DNA of 64,000 bases from UBA3210 sp048359995 (GTDB lineage: Bacteria > Bacillota_I > Bacilli_A > RFN20 > CAG-449): positions 1 through 64,000 of the forward strand of contig DBGCPK010000003.1 in NCBI GenBank assembly GCA_048359995.1, in the 5' to 3' direction. Made by a program: the position numbers and the translations under genes. The notes under the pieces were generated by a model. It had not been told where the DNA came from. It saw only the letters and a list, made by a program, of their open reading frames with translations, and searched no databases. The number at the start of each line of letters is the position of its first letter. Positions within the stretch are counted from its first letter, which is position 1. Below are positions 1 through 8,610 of the stretch, in pieces.

Positions 1-1257
1 GCATTCTCTAATTGCAGTTCCTTAACAGACGTTTATTACGAAGGCACCATTGAAGATTGGTGTAAAATTAGATTTAATAATGTTGACGCCAACCCAATGT
101 TTTATGCTTCACATTTTTACATAAAGAATAGCAATAATGAATATGAAGAAGTAACGGAAATCGTGATACCCGAAACGATCACAACGATAGGCGATTATCA
201 ATTCCATGGATTTACTAATGTCACAAAAATCACCATTCCTGATAGTGTAACCTCAATCGGATCATACGCATTTGCTTGGTGTAAGTCATTACGATATAAT
301 GTATATGAAAATTGTTGCTATTTGGGAAATGAAGAAAATCCGTATCTTGTATTGATGGGACCAAAAGATATATCGATAGCAACAGTAAAAATATCGGAAT
401 ACGCGAGATTCATTATGAATTGTGCATTTCTTAATTGCCGTTCCTTAACTTCCATCGTGATCCCGAGTAGTATAAAGAACATTGGGGATAATGCTTTCTG
501 TGATTGTAGTTCATTAGTCTCGATTGTGATTCCCGACAGTGTCGTAAGTATAGGAAGTGGTGTATTCTATGGATGCAGTTCGTTGGAGAGTATCACCCTG
601 CCGTTTGTCGGTGAAACAATAAATGGAGTGAGTCATACCTATTTGGGATATCTCTTCGGAGCAGTGTTTCATTATCAAAACTCAGAATTTGTCCCGACGA
701 GTTTAAAAGAAGTTATCCTTACAGGAGGGACAAGCATTGGGGATTACGCATTCTCCGGTTGCAGTTCTTTAACTTCGATTGTCATTCCCGATAGTATCGT
801 AAGCGTAGGATATTCTGCATTTTATGGATGCAGATCGGTGCAATATAATGAATATGGAAATTGTTATTATTTAGGGAATGAAGAAAATCCGTATCTTGTA
901 TTGGCAAAGGCAAAAGATACATCGATAACAACGGCAACCATATCGGAAAATACCAGAATCATTATGGAATCTGCATTCTCTAATTGCAGTAAATTAACCA
1001 CGATTGTAATTCCCGATAGTTGTTGTAACATAGGATATTCTGCATTTGCCAAATGCAGTTCCTTAGCCTCAATCGTCATCCCCGATAGTGTGATTGGTAT
1101 TGGAAAATATGCATTCCGTGATTGCAGTTCTTTAACCATTTATTGTGAGGCCAGCAGTCAACCAAGGGAATGGGATTCCACTTGGAATTATTCAAACAGA
1201 CCTGTTTATTGGTCTGAGGAATGGTATTATGTCGACGGCGTGCCAACTATTAAATAA
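1..1257 (+). CDS. BspA-like leucine-rich-repeat surface protein, 5' end outside window
   Basis: The frame is open from base 1, so this is the C-terminal 418 residues of a longer protein. It consists of about 23-residue LRR_5/BspA-type repeats with the pattern L-x-S-I-V-I-P-D-S-V-x-x-I-G-x-x-A-F-x-x-C-S-S-L, which form solenoids used in adhesion or binding on the cell surface. A non-repeat segment (YYEGTIEDW) typical of this family is near the start, and the chain ends in a short WYYVDGVPTIK tail with no sortase motif or membrane anchor. About 150 bases of coding sequence (288-430) recur at 837-979, so the gene grew by segmental duplication. It looks more AT-rich than the genes that follow. 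Ligand unknown; the family call is firm. Confidence 0.85.
   Translation, partial: AFSNCSSLTDVYYEGTIEDWCKIRFNNVDANPMFYASHFYIKNSNNEYEEVTEIVIPETITTIGDYQFHGFTNVTKITIPDSVTSIGSYAFAWCKSLRYNVYENCCYLGNEENPYLVLMGPKDISIATVKISEYARFIMNCAFLNCRSLTSIVIPSSIKNIGDNAFCDCSSLVSIVIPDSVVSIGSGVFYGCSSLESITLPFVGETINGVSHTYLGYLFGAVFHYQNSEFVPTSLKEVILTGGTSIGDYAFSGCSSLTSIVIPDSIVSVGYSAFYGCRSVQYNEYGNCYYLGNEENPYLVLAKAKDTSITTATISENTRIIMESAFSNCSKLTTIVIPDSCCNIGYSAFAKCSSLASIVIPDSVIGIGKYAFRDCSSLTIYCEASSQPREWDSTWNYSNRPVYWSEEWYYVDGVPTIK
288..979 (+). repeat. Direct segmental duplication inside the LRR gene
   Basis: The stretch at about 288-430 is repeated at about 837-979, an offset of 549 bases (183 codons). Both copies encode an insert containing YLGNEENPYLVL and then return to the LRR pattern. 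A run of 24 bases starting at 331 and at 880 is identical, so the duplication is recent or kept homogeneous. Confidence 0.75.
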
Positions 1258-1484
1258 TATCGACGGCAGAATTAAAAAGAAGTCTTCGATTGACGAATAT
1301 CATCAAAAACGTTACGTTTCCGTTATCGGATTATCGACGCAAGCTACTTTTTGGCGCATTTTCAGTATTTGATTTTTTATTTTTAATTTTCATTAAAAAA
1401 CAACTAAGATGGGAAACGCGGATTTTCTTGCATTCTTCTGGTTGTATTTGCTTTAATGAAGAGAGAATATATGGAGAAATGAAG

Positions 1485-3872
1485 ATGAACGAAAACGGAC
1501 TTGCGCAAAAACTCAATCGGGGAAGCGATCATCCTTCCGTCAATGACAAAATCGTCCCTTATCTTCGGCAGGCTGCCGGCGAAGGAATCGTATTGTTAGA
1601 AAATGACGGCGTGCTTCCTTTTTCGAAGATGACGAAGATTTCCGCGTTTGGAAGATGCCAAATCGATACTTTTTACACCGGTTACGGCAGCGGCGGGAAT
1701 GTCTCCGCGCCGTATAAAGTCTCTTATTTGGATGGCCTGCTTGCCGCTGAAAAAGAGGGGAAACTGTCGATTGACCGCGATCTTGTCGCTTTGTACGAAG
1801 CGTGGATCGAAAAAGAAAAACCCACGCCTTCTGTTTGGGGAAATTGGCCTTACTGTCTTCCGGAGATGGTTTTGTCCGAAGAGATGGTCGCGCGTCAGGC
1901 GGAAAAGACGGACGCGGCGCTTTATTTTTTCGGTCGTTCCGCCGGAGAAGATCAGGATTGTCGTCCGGAAAAAGGGAGTTTTCTTCCGACCGACGACGAG
2001 ATGAGAAACCTCGCATTGATCACGCGTTACTTTAAAAAGGTCGTTCTGATTCTCAATTGCGGCAACATCGTCGATCTTTCGTGGCTGAAAGATTATCCTC
2101 TTTCGGCTGTTCTTTACGCTTGGCAAGGCGGTATGGAAAGCGGTAACGCCCTCGCGGACGTACTGACAGGAAGGATCGTTCCTTGCGGAAAACTGCCGGC
2201 TACGATCGCAAAAAGTTATGCGGATTATCCTTCTTCGACGAATTTCGGAGGCCGCTTCGTCGATTACGAAGAAGATATTTTTGTCGGTTACCGCTTTTTC
2301 GAGACCTTCGCGCCGGATCGAGTTCTTTATCCATTCGGTTTCGGCCTTTCCTACACTCGGTTTCTGATCCGATGTGCGAATTTCGGTGTCGATAAAGCGA
2401 AAATACGCATGACACTAGAAGTCGAGAATATCGGCGCATATGCCGGAAAAGAGGTCGTTCAAGTTTACTCTTCGGCGCCTCAGGGGAAATTGGGGAAAGA
2501 GAAAAAAAGATTGATTTCTTTCAAAAAAAGCCGTTTGCTATTTCCTTGCGAAAGGGAAGAGATCCGTTTTGAAATCGATATGTCGGATTTGAGCAGTTTC
2601 GACGATTCCGGGAAAACGGGCTATCCTTATTCTTATGTTTTGGAAAGAGGAGAATACCTGATCGAATTCGGAGGCGATGTCCGCAATCTGTCGACCGCGG
2701 GAACTTTTGTTCTCAGCGAGGACAGAGAAGTCCGAAAGGTGAAATCGATTGCAGGGAACGTCGGAATCGAGGAAAGATGGTGCAATCGGAACGGAAACCC
2801 GGTAAAAGAAGCGATAACTTCGGAAGAGAATCATTTGAGAGAGAGAATTCTCGAAGCGATTCCGAGTTCGATTGCGAAAAAGAAAAAGGCTTCTTTCACT
2901 TTCACCGATGTAACGGAGGGAAAAATCTCCTTGCGGGCTTTCGTGTCGCAACTTGACGCGGAAGATTTGGAGGCGTTGACGCGCGGATACGGGAGCATGG
3001 ACGCACCGATGGGCGTTTCGGGAAACGCCGGAGTTTTCGGAGGAATCACGCCTTCGCTGCGAAAAAAAGGGATTCCCGTCGTCAATGTTACCGACGGCCC
3101 TTCGGGAATCCGCCTCAACCGAAGCGCAAGCCTTCTTCCGTGCGGGAGCGCATTGGCTTCGACGTGGGATACCGATCTGGTCGAAGAAATATGCCGTCAC
3201 CTATCCGATGAAATGAAAGAGGCGCATTCCGACGTTCTTCTCGGACCGGCGATGAATCTTCATCGAAATCCCCTGTGCGGAAGAAATTTCGAATATTTCG
3301 GAGAAGATCCTCTTTTAAGCGGAAAAATCGCCGCTTCTTACGTTCGGGGAATTCAAAAAAGACGATCGACGGCGGCTTGTATCAAGCATTTTGCTTTGAA
3401 TAATCAAGAAGCGGAACGAAGTCAGTCGGACAGCCGGATTTCGGAACGCGCGTTGCGGGAAATCTACTTGAAGGGATTCGAAATCTGCATTCGCGAAAGC
3501 CATCCGAAATTCGTGATGACTTCCTATAATAAGATCAACGGCGTTTGGGCGCATTACCATTTCGATCTGTGTCAAACCCTTCTCAGAGACGAATGGCATT
3601 TTACCGGCGTGGTGATGACGGACTGGTGGATGCAACATTCTCGAAGTCCGGAGTTTCCTTCGCTTTGCGACAACGCTTATCGGATTCGCTCTTCCGTCGA
3701 TCTCTATATGCCCGGCGATTTCGACAGAGAGGCGAAAGAGTATGTCAGCGACGGCACGCTTTTGAAAACATACGGGGAGAAAGAGGGAATACGAAGAGGG
3801 GAAATCGAAAGAAGCGTTTTGAGAATACTGAAATGCATCGCGGAATTGAAAGAAACGAAAACGAACGGGTGA
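1485..3872 (+). CDS. Glycoside hydrolase family 3 with swapped domain order (beta-glucosidase-like)
   Basis: About 795 residues, no signal peptide, so probably cytoplasmic and acting on imported oligosaccharides. The usual GH3 order is reversed. Residues ~25-290 resemble the alpha/beta sandwich (GH3_C: GEGIVLLENDGVLPF, then a GYGSGG loop). A fibronectin-like segment follows (IGAYAGKEVVQVYSS). The TIM-barrel domain comes last, with VTDGPSGIRLN, GPAMNLHRNPLCGRNFEYFGE, KHFALNNQE and VVMTDWW. The Asp of TDWW (about residue 713) is the expected nucleophile. Reversed order is known in Ruminococcus albus and Butyrivibrio beta-glucosidases. I chose this start because GGAG lies 8 bases upstream; ATG 1479 is an alternative, and the open frame back to 1290 is AT-rich and not protein-like. 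Substrate is inferred to be a beta-glucoside. Confidence 0.85.
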   Translation: MNENGLAQKLNRGSDHPSVNDKIVPYLRQAAGEGIVLLENDGVLPFSKMTKISAFGRCQIDTFYTGYGSGGNVSAPYKVSYLDGLLAAEKEGKLSIDRDLVALYEAWIEKEKPTPSVWGNWPYCLPEMVLSEEMVARQAEKTDAALYFFGRSAGEDQDCRPEKGSFLPTDDEMRNLALITRYFKKVVLILNCGNIVDLSWLKDYPLSAVLYAWQGGMESGNALADVLTGRIVPCGKLPATIAKSYADYPSSTNFGGRFVDYEEDIFVGYRFFETFAPDRVLYPFGFGLSYTRFLIRCANFGVDKAKIRMTLEVENIGAYAGKEVVQVYSSAPQGKLGKEKKRLISFKKSRLLFPCEREEIRFEIDMSDLSSFDDSGKTGYPYSYVLERGEYLIEFGGDVRNLSTAGTFVLSEDREVRKVKSIAGNVGIEERWCNRNGNPVKEAITSEENHLRERILEAIPSSIAKKKKASFTFTDVTEGKISLRAFVSQLDAEDLEALTRGYGSMDAPMGVSGNAGVFGGITPSLRKKGIPVVNVTDGPSGIRLNRSASLLPCGSALASTWDTDLVEEICRHLSDEMKEAHSDVLLGPAMNLHRNPLCGRNFEYFGEDPLLSGKIAASYVRGIQKRRSTAACIKHFALNNQEAERSQSDSRISERALREIYLKGFEICIRESHPKFVMTSYNKINGVWAHYHFDLCQTLLRDEWHFTGVVMTDWWMQHSRSPEFPSLCDNAYRIRSSVDLYMPGDFDREAKEYVSDGTLLKTYGEKEGIRRGEIERSVLRILKCIAELKETKTNG

Positions 3873-3903
3873 AGAATCCGGTCGATCCGCCATATAATGG
3901 AGT

Positions 3904-4527
3904 ATGAAAATCTGTCTGTATGATTCCGGAATCGGCGCAATTTCCTTTTTAAAAACGGTATTGAAAGAAAATATCGGGAACGATTACTATCTTTTCATCG
4001 ACGATGAGAACTTTCCTTACGGGGAAAAAAGCGATCGTGAATTGCTTTCCATACTCCGAAAGAACATCGCGCAGATCGAATGCGGGAAGTACGACTATCT
4101 TTTGATCTGTTGCAACACGATGTCGCGGATATTTCTCGAAAATCCGATTCCCGTCGGAATGAAAGTCCGGACGATTCTGGAATACAATCTGCGGAATATC
4201 CGAGAAAGGAAATTGCTGGCCACGACCAGCCTTTCCCGAAGCATATCGCCTTCCGTCGACGGAAAAAATTTAGCGGAATACATCGAAAAAGGAAGAATCA
4301 AAAAGATTCTCGAAGCGATTGCCCGAATTCCGTCGCCGATCGTTTTAGGGTGTACGCATTATCAGTTCTTGGAACCTCTTCTGGATTATTACAGGGTCGA
4401 TTATCGATCCAACGAAGCCGCGATTTTTTCGGGAATCGAAACGACGGACGGAATCCGAATTTTCGCGCGGGAGAAAAATTTCAAAGTCGTAAAAAAATTT
4501 ATAAAATCTGACATTAAAATTTACTGA
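3904..4527 (+). CDS. Glutamate racemase-like protein, shortened
   Basis: 207 residues against about 260 for MurI, which makes D-glutamate for peptidoglycan. The aspartate/glutamate racemase signature is present: DSGIGAISFL at the N terminus, the first catalytic Cys in ICCNTMS and the second in LGCTHYQFL. The middle of the family (the segment around the PLVE motif) is largely missing, and the usual Gly-Gly of the first motif is Gly-Ala. It starts 31 bases after the GH3 gene, but GGAG is only one base before the ATG, so translation may depend on the upstream gene. It may be a reduced MurI or a related racemase of different specificity. Confidence 0.7.
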   Translation: MKICLYDSGIGAISFLKTVLKENIGNDYYLFIDDENFPYGEKSDRELLSILRKNIAQIECGKYDYLLICCNTMSRIFLENPIPVGMKVRTILEYNLRNIRERKLLATTSLSRSISPSVDGKNLAEYIEKGRIKKILEAIARIPSPIVLGCTHYQFLEPLLDYYRVDYRSNEAAIFSGIETTDGIRIFAREKNFKVVKKFIKSDIKIY

Positions 4528-4557
4528 ACTCGATATATTTAGACTGAGGTCAAGTCT

Positions 4558-5643
4558 ATGAAAAAATTTTTCAGTAAAGTCAAAGATAAGTTTTCCGTTC
4601 ATTTCATTTCGAGTTTCAAAAGAGAAAAAAAGGTGAAAGAAAGGCGAAAACTCAATAAGAGAGAGAAAATTCTCAAATACACGGCGATCGTTCTTCTTCC
4701 GACGTTGGCGATTACTTCCGGCGTCATTCTCGGTTTCCGCGAATTCAACGCGAAAAAAGGAAACGGAACGACAAATCAAGTCGTGATCACGACGAGCGGA
4801 ATCAAGCGGAAGATCTTTTTGGTTTCCGAGGACAACTATACGATTCCGATTACCGTAACTCTGAATCAAAGGACGACGTTGCAACAGGAGATTCTCGACG
4901 TGTTCGACTTGTTGAAAACTTCTTCCAAGGCCAATTCGACTTATGTCTCCGGCTTTATCAACGACAATACGAAAATCACGAGTTTCAATCTCAGCAACAA
5001 AGTTCTGGAACTCGATCTTTCCGAAGAATTTCTGGATTCAAAGTACAACGACGTCAATGTCATCGAGGCTTTGACGCTGACGTTCCTGCAATTCGACGAA
5101 ATCGACGAACTCCGCCTGATGGTCGACGGCAAATTGCTGACTTCTTATAATGACGTTCCGTTGCCTTCGTCTTTGGACTATGGATTCGGCATCAATCAGG
5201 AGATAACCAATATCCGCGACATCAAAGGCAAAGAAAAAGTGATCGTATTTGCCCGAAGAAATTACGACAGCAATACGGAATACCTGATTCCCGTATCGGT
5301 TTACGCCGAAAAAGGAAAGAGCAAGAACATCACTTTCGCCAACGCAGTGAAGAAAAATTTTACTTCCGGTTCGCTTCTGAAAAAAGTGGATTTATACAAG
5401 GGAATCGCTTCGGAACAGGCGGAAAGCGAGGATTTCGTTCTCAGCGTCAATTCGACTTCGCTTTCCGATGAAAGCTATGTCAATCGCGATCTCTTCGATT
5501 TGGTCAATCTCTCGCTGCAACTGATGGACATCGATCAAACCGTTTCTTTCACGCTCGAAGGAGAGTCGGTTCAAGTCGACGGCGTATACGAACTTGGAGA
5601 TTACAAAGTATCTTCTTGCATCATCAACGAGGTAAAAATTTAA
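4558..5643 (+). CDS. Membrane-anchored GerMN-domain protein
   Basis: 361 residues. A very basic N-terminal stretch of about 40 residues is followed by one membrane helix (YTAIVLLPTLAITSGVILGF, ~40-60) and an extracytosolic part. Residues ~80-210 match the GerMN pattern (KVLELDLSEEFL, then TFLQFDEIDELRLMVDGK). Residues ~220-360 look like a second, more divergent copy, as in Bacillus GerM, which has two. GerM acts in spore envelope formation and germination. In a genome without visible sporulation genes here, a general envelope role is equally possible. GAGGT precedes the ATG. It is followed directly by the tRNA promoter. Confidence 0.7.
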   Translation: MKKFFSKVKDKFSVHFISSFKREKKVKERRKLNKREKILKYTAIVLLPTLAITSGVILGFREFNAKKGNGTTNQVVITTSGIKRKIFLVSEDNYTIPITVTLNQRTTLQQEILDVFDLLKTSSKANSTYVSGFINDNTKITSFNLSNKVLELDLSEEFLDSKYNDVNVIEALTLTFLQFDEIDELRLMVDGKLLTSYNDVPLPSSLDYGFGINQEITNIRDIKGKEKVIVFARRNYDSNTEYLIPVSVYAEKGKSKNITFANAVKKNFTSGSLLKKVDLYKGIASEQAESEDFVLSVNSTSLSDESYVNRDLFDLVNLSLQLMDIDQTVSFTLEGESVQVDGVYELGDYKVSSCIINEVKI

Positions 5644-5659
5644 GATTCTCAAAAAAGGA

Positions 5660-5688
5660 TTGGCAATTGTTCGCCGCTGTGATAGAAT
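5660..5688 (+). promoter_or_regulatory. Promoter of tRNA-Arg
   Basis: TTGGCA at 5660-5665 and TAGAAT at 5683-5688 are 17 bases apart. The mature tRNA begins about 10 bases after the -10 box. Confidence 0.75.
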
Positions 5689-5697
5689 AATCACGCT

Positions 5698-5774
5698 GGC
5701 CTTGTAGCTCAGCTGGATAGAGCAACTGCCTTCTAAGCCGTAGGTCAGGCGTTCGAATCGCCTCAAGGTCACCA
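5698..5774 (+). tRNA. tRNA-Arg (anticodon UCU)
   Basis: A 77-base cloverleaf with encoded CCA. The acceptor GGCCTTG (5698-5704) pairs with CAAGGTC (5764-5770), the D stem is GCTC/GAGC, the T arm is AGGCG-TTCGAAT-CGCCT, and the anticodon loop is CTTCTAA with U33. It reads AGA/AGG. The anticodon stem ACTGC/GCCGT has a U-C mismatch at 29-41, where this tRNA normally has GCAGT on the 3' side. Confidence 0.95.
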
Positions 5775-5787
5775 TCGAAAATTACAG

Positions 5788-5821
5788 GATTGATATCGTG
5801 AAAGATATCAGTCTTTTTTTT
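5788..5821 (+). terminator. Rho-independent terminator after tRNA-Arg
   Basis: GATTGATATC (5788-5797) pairs with GATATCAGTC (5804-5813) over a 6-base loop, followed by a T run. Confidence 0.85.
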
Positions 5822-5915
5822 AGATCGTCTAAACGACTCATTCGATCAGCGCCGTTCGTTCGCGGTTTTCGGAGAATTATGACTTTTCGCAGAGAAAAAG
5901 ATTGAGGAAAACGGA

Positions 5916-5944
5916 TTGAAGAAAGCGCGAACTTGGAGTATGAT
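5916..5944 (+). promoter_or_regulatory. Promoter of the degV-family gene
   Basis: TTGAAG (5916-5921), 17-base spacer, TATGAT (5939-5944), about 28 bases before the start codon. Confidence 0.6.
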
Positions 5945-5971
5945 GAAAGATATCACGAAAGGAGAACGAGT

Positions 5972-6853
5972 GTGGCAGTAAAAATCATCACCGATTCAGC
6001 CAGCAATCTCAACCAAGAACTGCTGGAAAAATACGATATAGATATGGTTTCACTGACTTTTGAAAGAGATGGTCAGGTTTATCCTTGTTACGATCCCGAT
6101 CGGACTTACGATGAACAAGGAAAAGAATTTTACGATCATCTTCGTGCCGGAAAAAAGGTGAAAACCTCTTTGGCTTCTCCCGGAGACTATTGCGCCTGTT
6201 TTCAAAGGCATTTGGACAAGGGCGAAGACATTCTGTACATTTCCATTTCTTCCAGACTCAGCGGTACGCTGAATTCGGCGATTGCCGCGAAAGCGATGCT
6301 GGAAGACGAATATCCGGATCGAAAGATATTCTGCATGGATTCGCTTTCGGCGTCTTTCGGAGAGGCGATAATCGCCATCGAAGCGAGCAGACTTGCCCAA
6401 GCGGGAAAAAGCGTCGAGGAAATCGTCGAATCCGTTTCACCGATCCGTTTGAACGTCAGAAATGAATTCACGGTCGACAATTTAATCTATCTCAAACGCG
6501 GAGGGCGGATCGCTTCCATTCTGTATTTGATCGGAAATATCCTCGACATCAAACCTTTACTCAGGGCTTCCAAAGAGGCGACGATCGAATTGTGCCGTAA
6601 AGTGAGGGGGAGAGAGAATTCCCTTCGTGCTTTGGTCGATACGGTAAAGGAGACGATTCTCAAACCGGAGGTACAGACGTTGTATATCGCGCACTGCGAT
6701 TGCAAAAGCGATGCGGAAAAGGTGGCGGAGGAGATCCGGAAAGAGATCCCTTCCTTGAAGAAGATTTACATATCCATGTACGATTTTTGCACAGGCGCCC
6801 ATGTCGGACCGGGAACGATCGCTTTGTTCTATTTCGGAACGGCGAGACCTTAA
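5972..6853 (+). CDS. DegV family fatty-acid-binding protein
   Basis: 293 residues from a GTG start chosen because AAAGGAGA lies 6 bases upstream and the protein then begins AVKIITDSASNL, the family's conserved N terminus. DegV/FakB proteins hold a fatty acid while FakA phosphorylates it for membrane lipid synthesis. Family motifs are present: TDSAS, TSLASP (binding loop), SSRLSGTLNSA and HVGPGTIALFYFG near the C terminus. No fakA-like gene is nearby. It is a single-gene unit with its own promoter and a shared terminator downstream. Confidence 0.9.
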   Translation: MAVKIITDSASNLNQELLEKYDIDMVSLTFERDGQVYPCYDPDRTYDEQGKEFYDHLRAGKKVKTSLASPGDYCACFQRHLDKGEDILYISISSRLSGTLNSAIAAKAMLEDEYPDRKIFCMDSLSASFGEAIIAIEASRLAQAGKSVEEIVESVSPIRLNVRNEFTVDNLIYLKRGGRIASILYLIGNILDIKPLLRASKEATIELCRKVRGRENSLRALVDTVKETILKPEVQTLYIAHCDCKSDAEKVAEEIRKEIPSLKKIYISMYDFCTGAHVGPGTIALFYFGTARP

Positions 6854-6863
6854 TTGAGGATGA

Positions 6864-6908
6864 AAAAAACAGTCGCGAATTCTTCGGAAAGCGCAACTGT
6901 TTTTATTT
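6864..6908. terminator. Bidirectional terminator between convergent genes
   Basis: AAAACAGT and ACTGTTTT flank a GCG/CGC stem and a TTC-TTCG-GAA tip. A-rich and T-rich flanks on the two sides let it serve both converging transcripts. Confidence 0.75.
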
Positions 6909-6913
6909 TACGG

Positions 6914-7852
6914 TTATTTTTGTTTTAAAGATTTGCTTCGGTGAATCGAACGCGCCAAAGCGTAGATTTCATAGCCGCATCCGATCAGCGAGAAGACGAT
7001 CGTCAATACCAAGTTGTATGTAAATTCTTTGGAAAATTCCGCGGAATTCTTCATATAGTGATTGAAAGCGTCGATTCCTTCCAAAGCAAGTCCCTCTTCG
7101 ACGGCGTACCCGCTTGCAGCCAACACGTAGAGCAAGAAGAGGGTAAAAACGAGGCTGATCAAGGAAGTCAACGAGACGATGACGACCATTCCTTTGTTCT
7201 TCTTGCCGCCCAATTTCGAATATAGATACGCTCCCAAGATGACGGAGACGAACGCGCTGAGCGCAGAGATAAATCCCAAAAAGAACAAGACGACGAAGAT
7301 GATGACGCCGACGAGCGCTCCTAAAAGGGCTCCGGCAAATCCTTTCGCGTAGTTGTTGGGCATCTGTTCAAATGTTTGATTCTCGCGTTCGATGGCGGCG
7401 TTTAAAGAGTCGAAACAACTGCGGTCGACGCGAATCGTCGCTTCATCGAGCGACAGAAGCACGGAATTTTCTTCGTCGAGACTTTCTCCGCACATCGGAC
7501 AATATTCTCTTCCTTTTGCCCCTTTTTCTTTCAAAATCGCAAAGATCCTCTCGAGATGGTCGGGTAAATTTTTTATCAATCGTCCCATCGTTAAATCGTT
7601 GAATTGGAGAGAAATTCCGTAAAGCGTAGGTGAAACTTTCAAAAATTTTATTCGCGTTTCCCGAATCAGTTTGACGGCTGCGTTCTTGTTTTCTTCGCTC
7701 ATATGGCAACTGATGTGAACGGCGAGGGGACTTTGAGTGTCCAGCGGACGAGCGAAAACGTTGGTCTCGTATCCTTCTAAATAACCGTACCCTTGGTTTC
7801 CGTTGATTTCAAAAGAACGGCTTTCCAGAAACTCACTGATTTTCTTATGCAT
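6914..7852 (-). CDS. Uncharacterised membrane protein with one CxxC pair
   Basis: 312 residues; I do not recognise the family. The start was chosen because AGGAGA lies just upstream; an in-frame ATG at 7903 has no ribosome site. The N-terminal ~170 residues are soluble and mixed alpha/beta, with one YCPMCGE pair (~residue 117) that could hold half a metal site. About four membrane segments follow (from GALLGALVGVIIFVVLFFLG, then two around 210-255 and one near the C terminus), ending in a basic tail. It is a monocistronic unit with its own promoter. Confidence 0.75.
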   Translation of the reverse strand: MHKKISEFLESRSFEINGNQGYGYLEGYETNVFARPLDTQSPLAVHISCHMSEENKNAAVKLIRETRIKFLKVSPTLYGISLQFNDLTMGRLIKNLPDHLERIFAILKEKGAKGREYCPMCGESLDEENSVLLSLDEATIRVDRSCFDSLNAAIERENQTFEQMPNNYAKGFAGALLGALVGVIIFVVLFFLGFISALSAFVSVILGAYLYSKLGGKKNKGMVVIVSLTSLISLVFTLFLLYVLAASGYAVEEGLALEGIDAFNHYMKNSAEFSKEFTYNLVLTIVFSLIGCGYEIYALARSIHRSKSLKQK

Positions 7853-7873
7853 AAAAATTCTCCTATCAATTAA

Positions 7874-7903
7874 ATTATAAGCAATGGCGAAGAGCGATTT
7901 CAA
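7874..7903 (-). promoter_or_regulatory. Promoter of the minus-strand membrane protein gene
   Basis: Read on the minus strand: TTGAAA, 18-base spacer, TATAAT (complement at 7874-7879). Confidence 0.65.
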
Positions 7904-8067
7904 TGGCTATTCAACATTAAAAATATTATTCGGATTCGCCTCTTCGCTTCGATTCACAGAAACCGGTCCGAAGGGCTTCATGGGAAAGAAAGGGAAGCGA
8001 AATTTTAGACAGTTCAGAGGCAAAAGTGCGAAAATTTCGCATTTTCGGCGAGAATGAAATAAATGTT

Positions 8068-8095
8068 TTGATAAAGAAATTTACAATGCTAAAAT
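8068..8095 (+). promoter_or_regulatory. Promoter of the Asp-repeat protein gene
   Basis: TTGATA (8068-8073), 16-base spacer, TAAAAT (8090-8095). A short inverted repeat (TGCGAAA/TTTCGCA) lies about 25 bases upstream. Confidence 0.65.
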
Positions 8096-8113
8096 AAAAG
8101 CAAGGAGAAGATT

Positions 8114-8548
8114 ATGGGAACGTTAAGAAAACTAAAACTATCGATGAAATTGGACAAAAACCTTCGCCATACGCTGGTGAAAGGTACTCGGAACGAGATT
8201 TTGATCGACCTCGATGGCGATAAGCAAGCGGATTTGGCGCTTCTTGACACGACCGGAGACGGAGATATCGACACGCTGTCTGTGGATTTGAACGGAGATG
8301 GCGAGTTCAATCTCTACTTTCTGGATACCGATCGCAACCGCATTCCGGATACGATTATGATCGACGAAAAAGGAGACGGAAATCTGGAAGTGCTGGCGGC
8401 AGGAGAAGATGTTGAAAAGGGAATGCTGGTCGCGGCCGGAGCCGTTGCGGAAGCGATCCGTTTCGGCGAATATCTGGCGGAGTCGCTGGATAGAGCGCTG
8501 GACGATCTGGAAAAAGAGATCAAGTCGGTAAGAAAAAAACTGAAATGA
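8114..8548 (+). CDS. Small protein with five Asp-rich, calcium-loop-like repeats
   Basis: 144 residues without signal peptide or membrane segment, so apparently cytoplasmic. After a basic N terminus come five consecutive units of about 11 residues (~33-90): DLDGDKQADL, DTTGDGDIDTL, DLNGDGEFNLY, DTDRNRIPDTI and DEKGDGNLEVL. They resemble the DxDxDG loops of dockerins, EF-hands and thrombospondin type 3 repeats, which bind calcium in an extracellular setting. A short Ala-rich helix and an acidic/basic coiled-coil-like tail follow. The gene has its own promoter and GGAGA before the ATG. Function unknown; calcium binding is inference. Confidence 0.75.
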   Translation: MGTLRKLKLSMKLDKNLRHTLVKGTRNEILIDLDGDKQADLALLDTTGDGDIDTLSVDLNGDGEFNLYFLDTDRNRIPDTIMIDEKGDGNLEVLAAGEDVEKGMLVAAGAVAEAIRFGEYLAESLDRALDDLEKEIKSVRKKLK

Positions 8549-8610
8549 GTCATAGTTTTTCGAAATTTACAGAAAAATAGAATGGGTTAGATCCCGAAAA
8601 AGGAGAAATT

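Noticed and set aside
1290..1478. Upstream extension of the GH3 frame
   Set aside because: AT-rich, hydrophobic translation without ribosome site; the family fold begins after 1485.
1540..2126. Long minus-strand frames opposite the GH3 gene
   Set aside because: Arg/Phe-rich shadow translations without ribosome sites; the plus-strand gene is clearly real.
8027..8041. Inverted repeat TGCGAAA/TTTCGCA as a terminator
   Set aside because: Very short loop and no T run suited to a neighbouring gene; may be chance or an operator.
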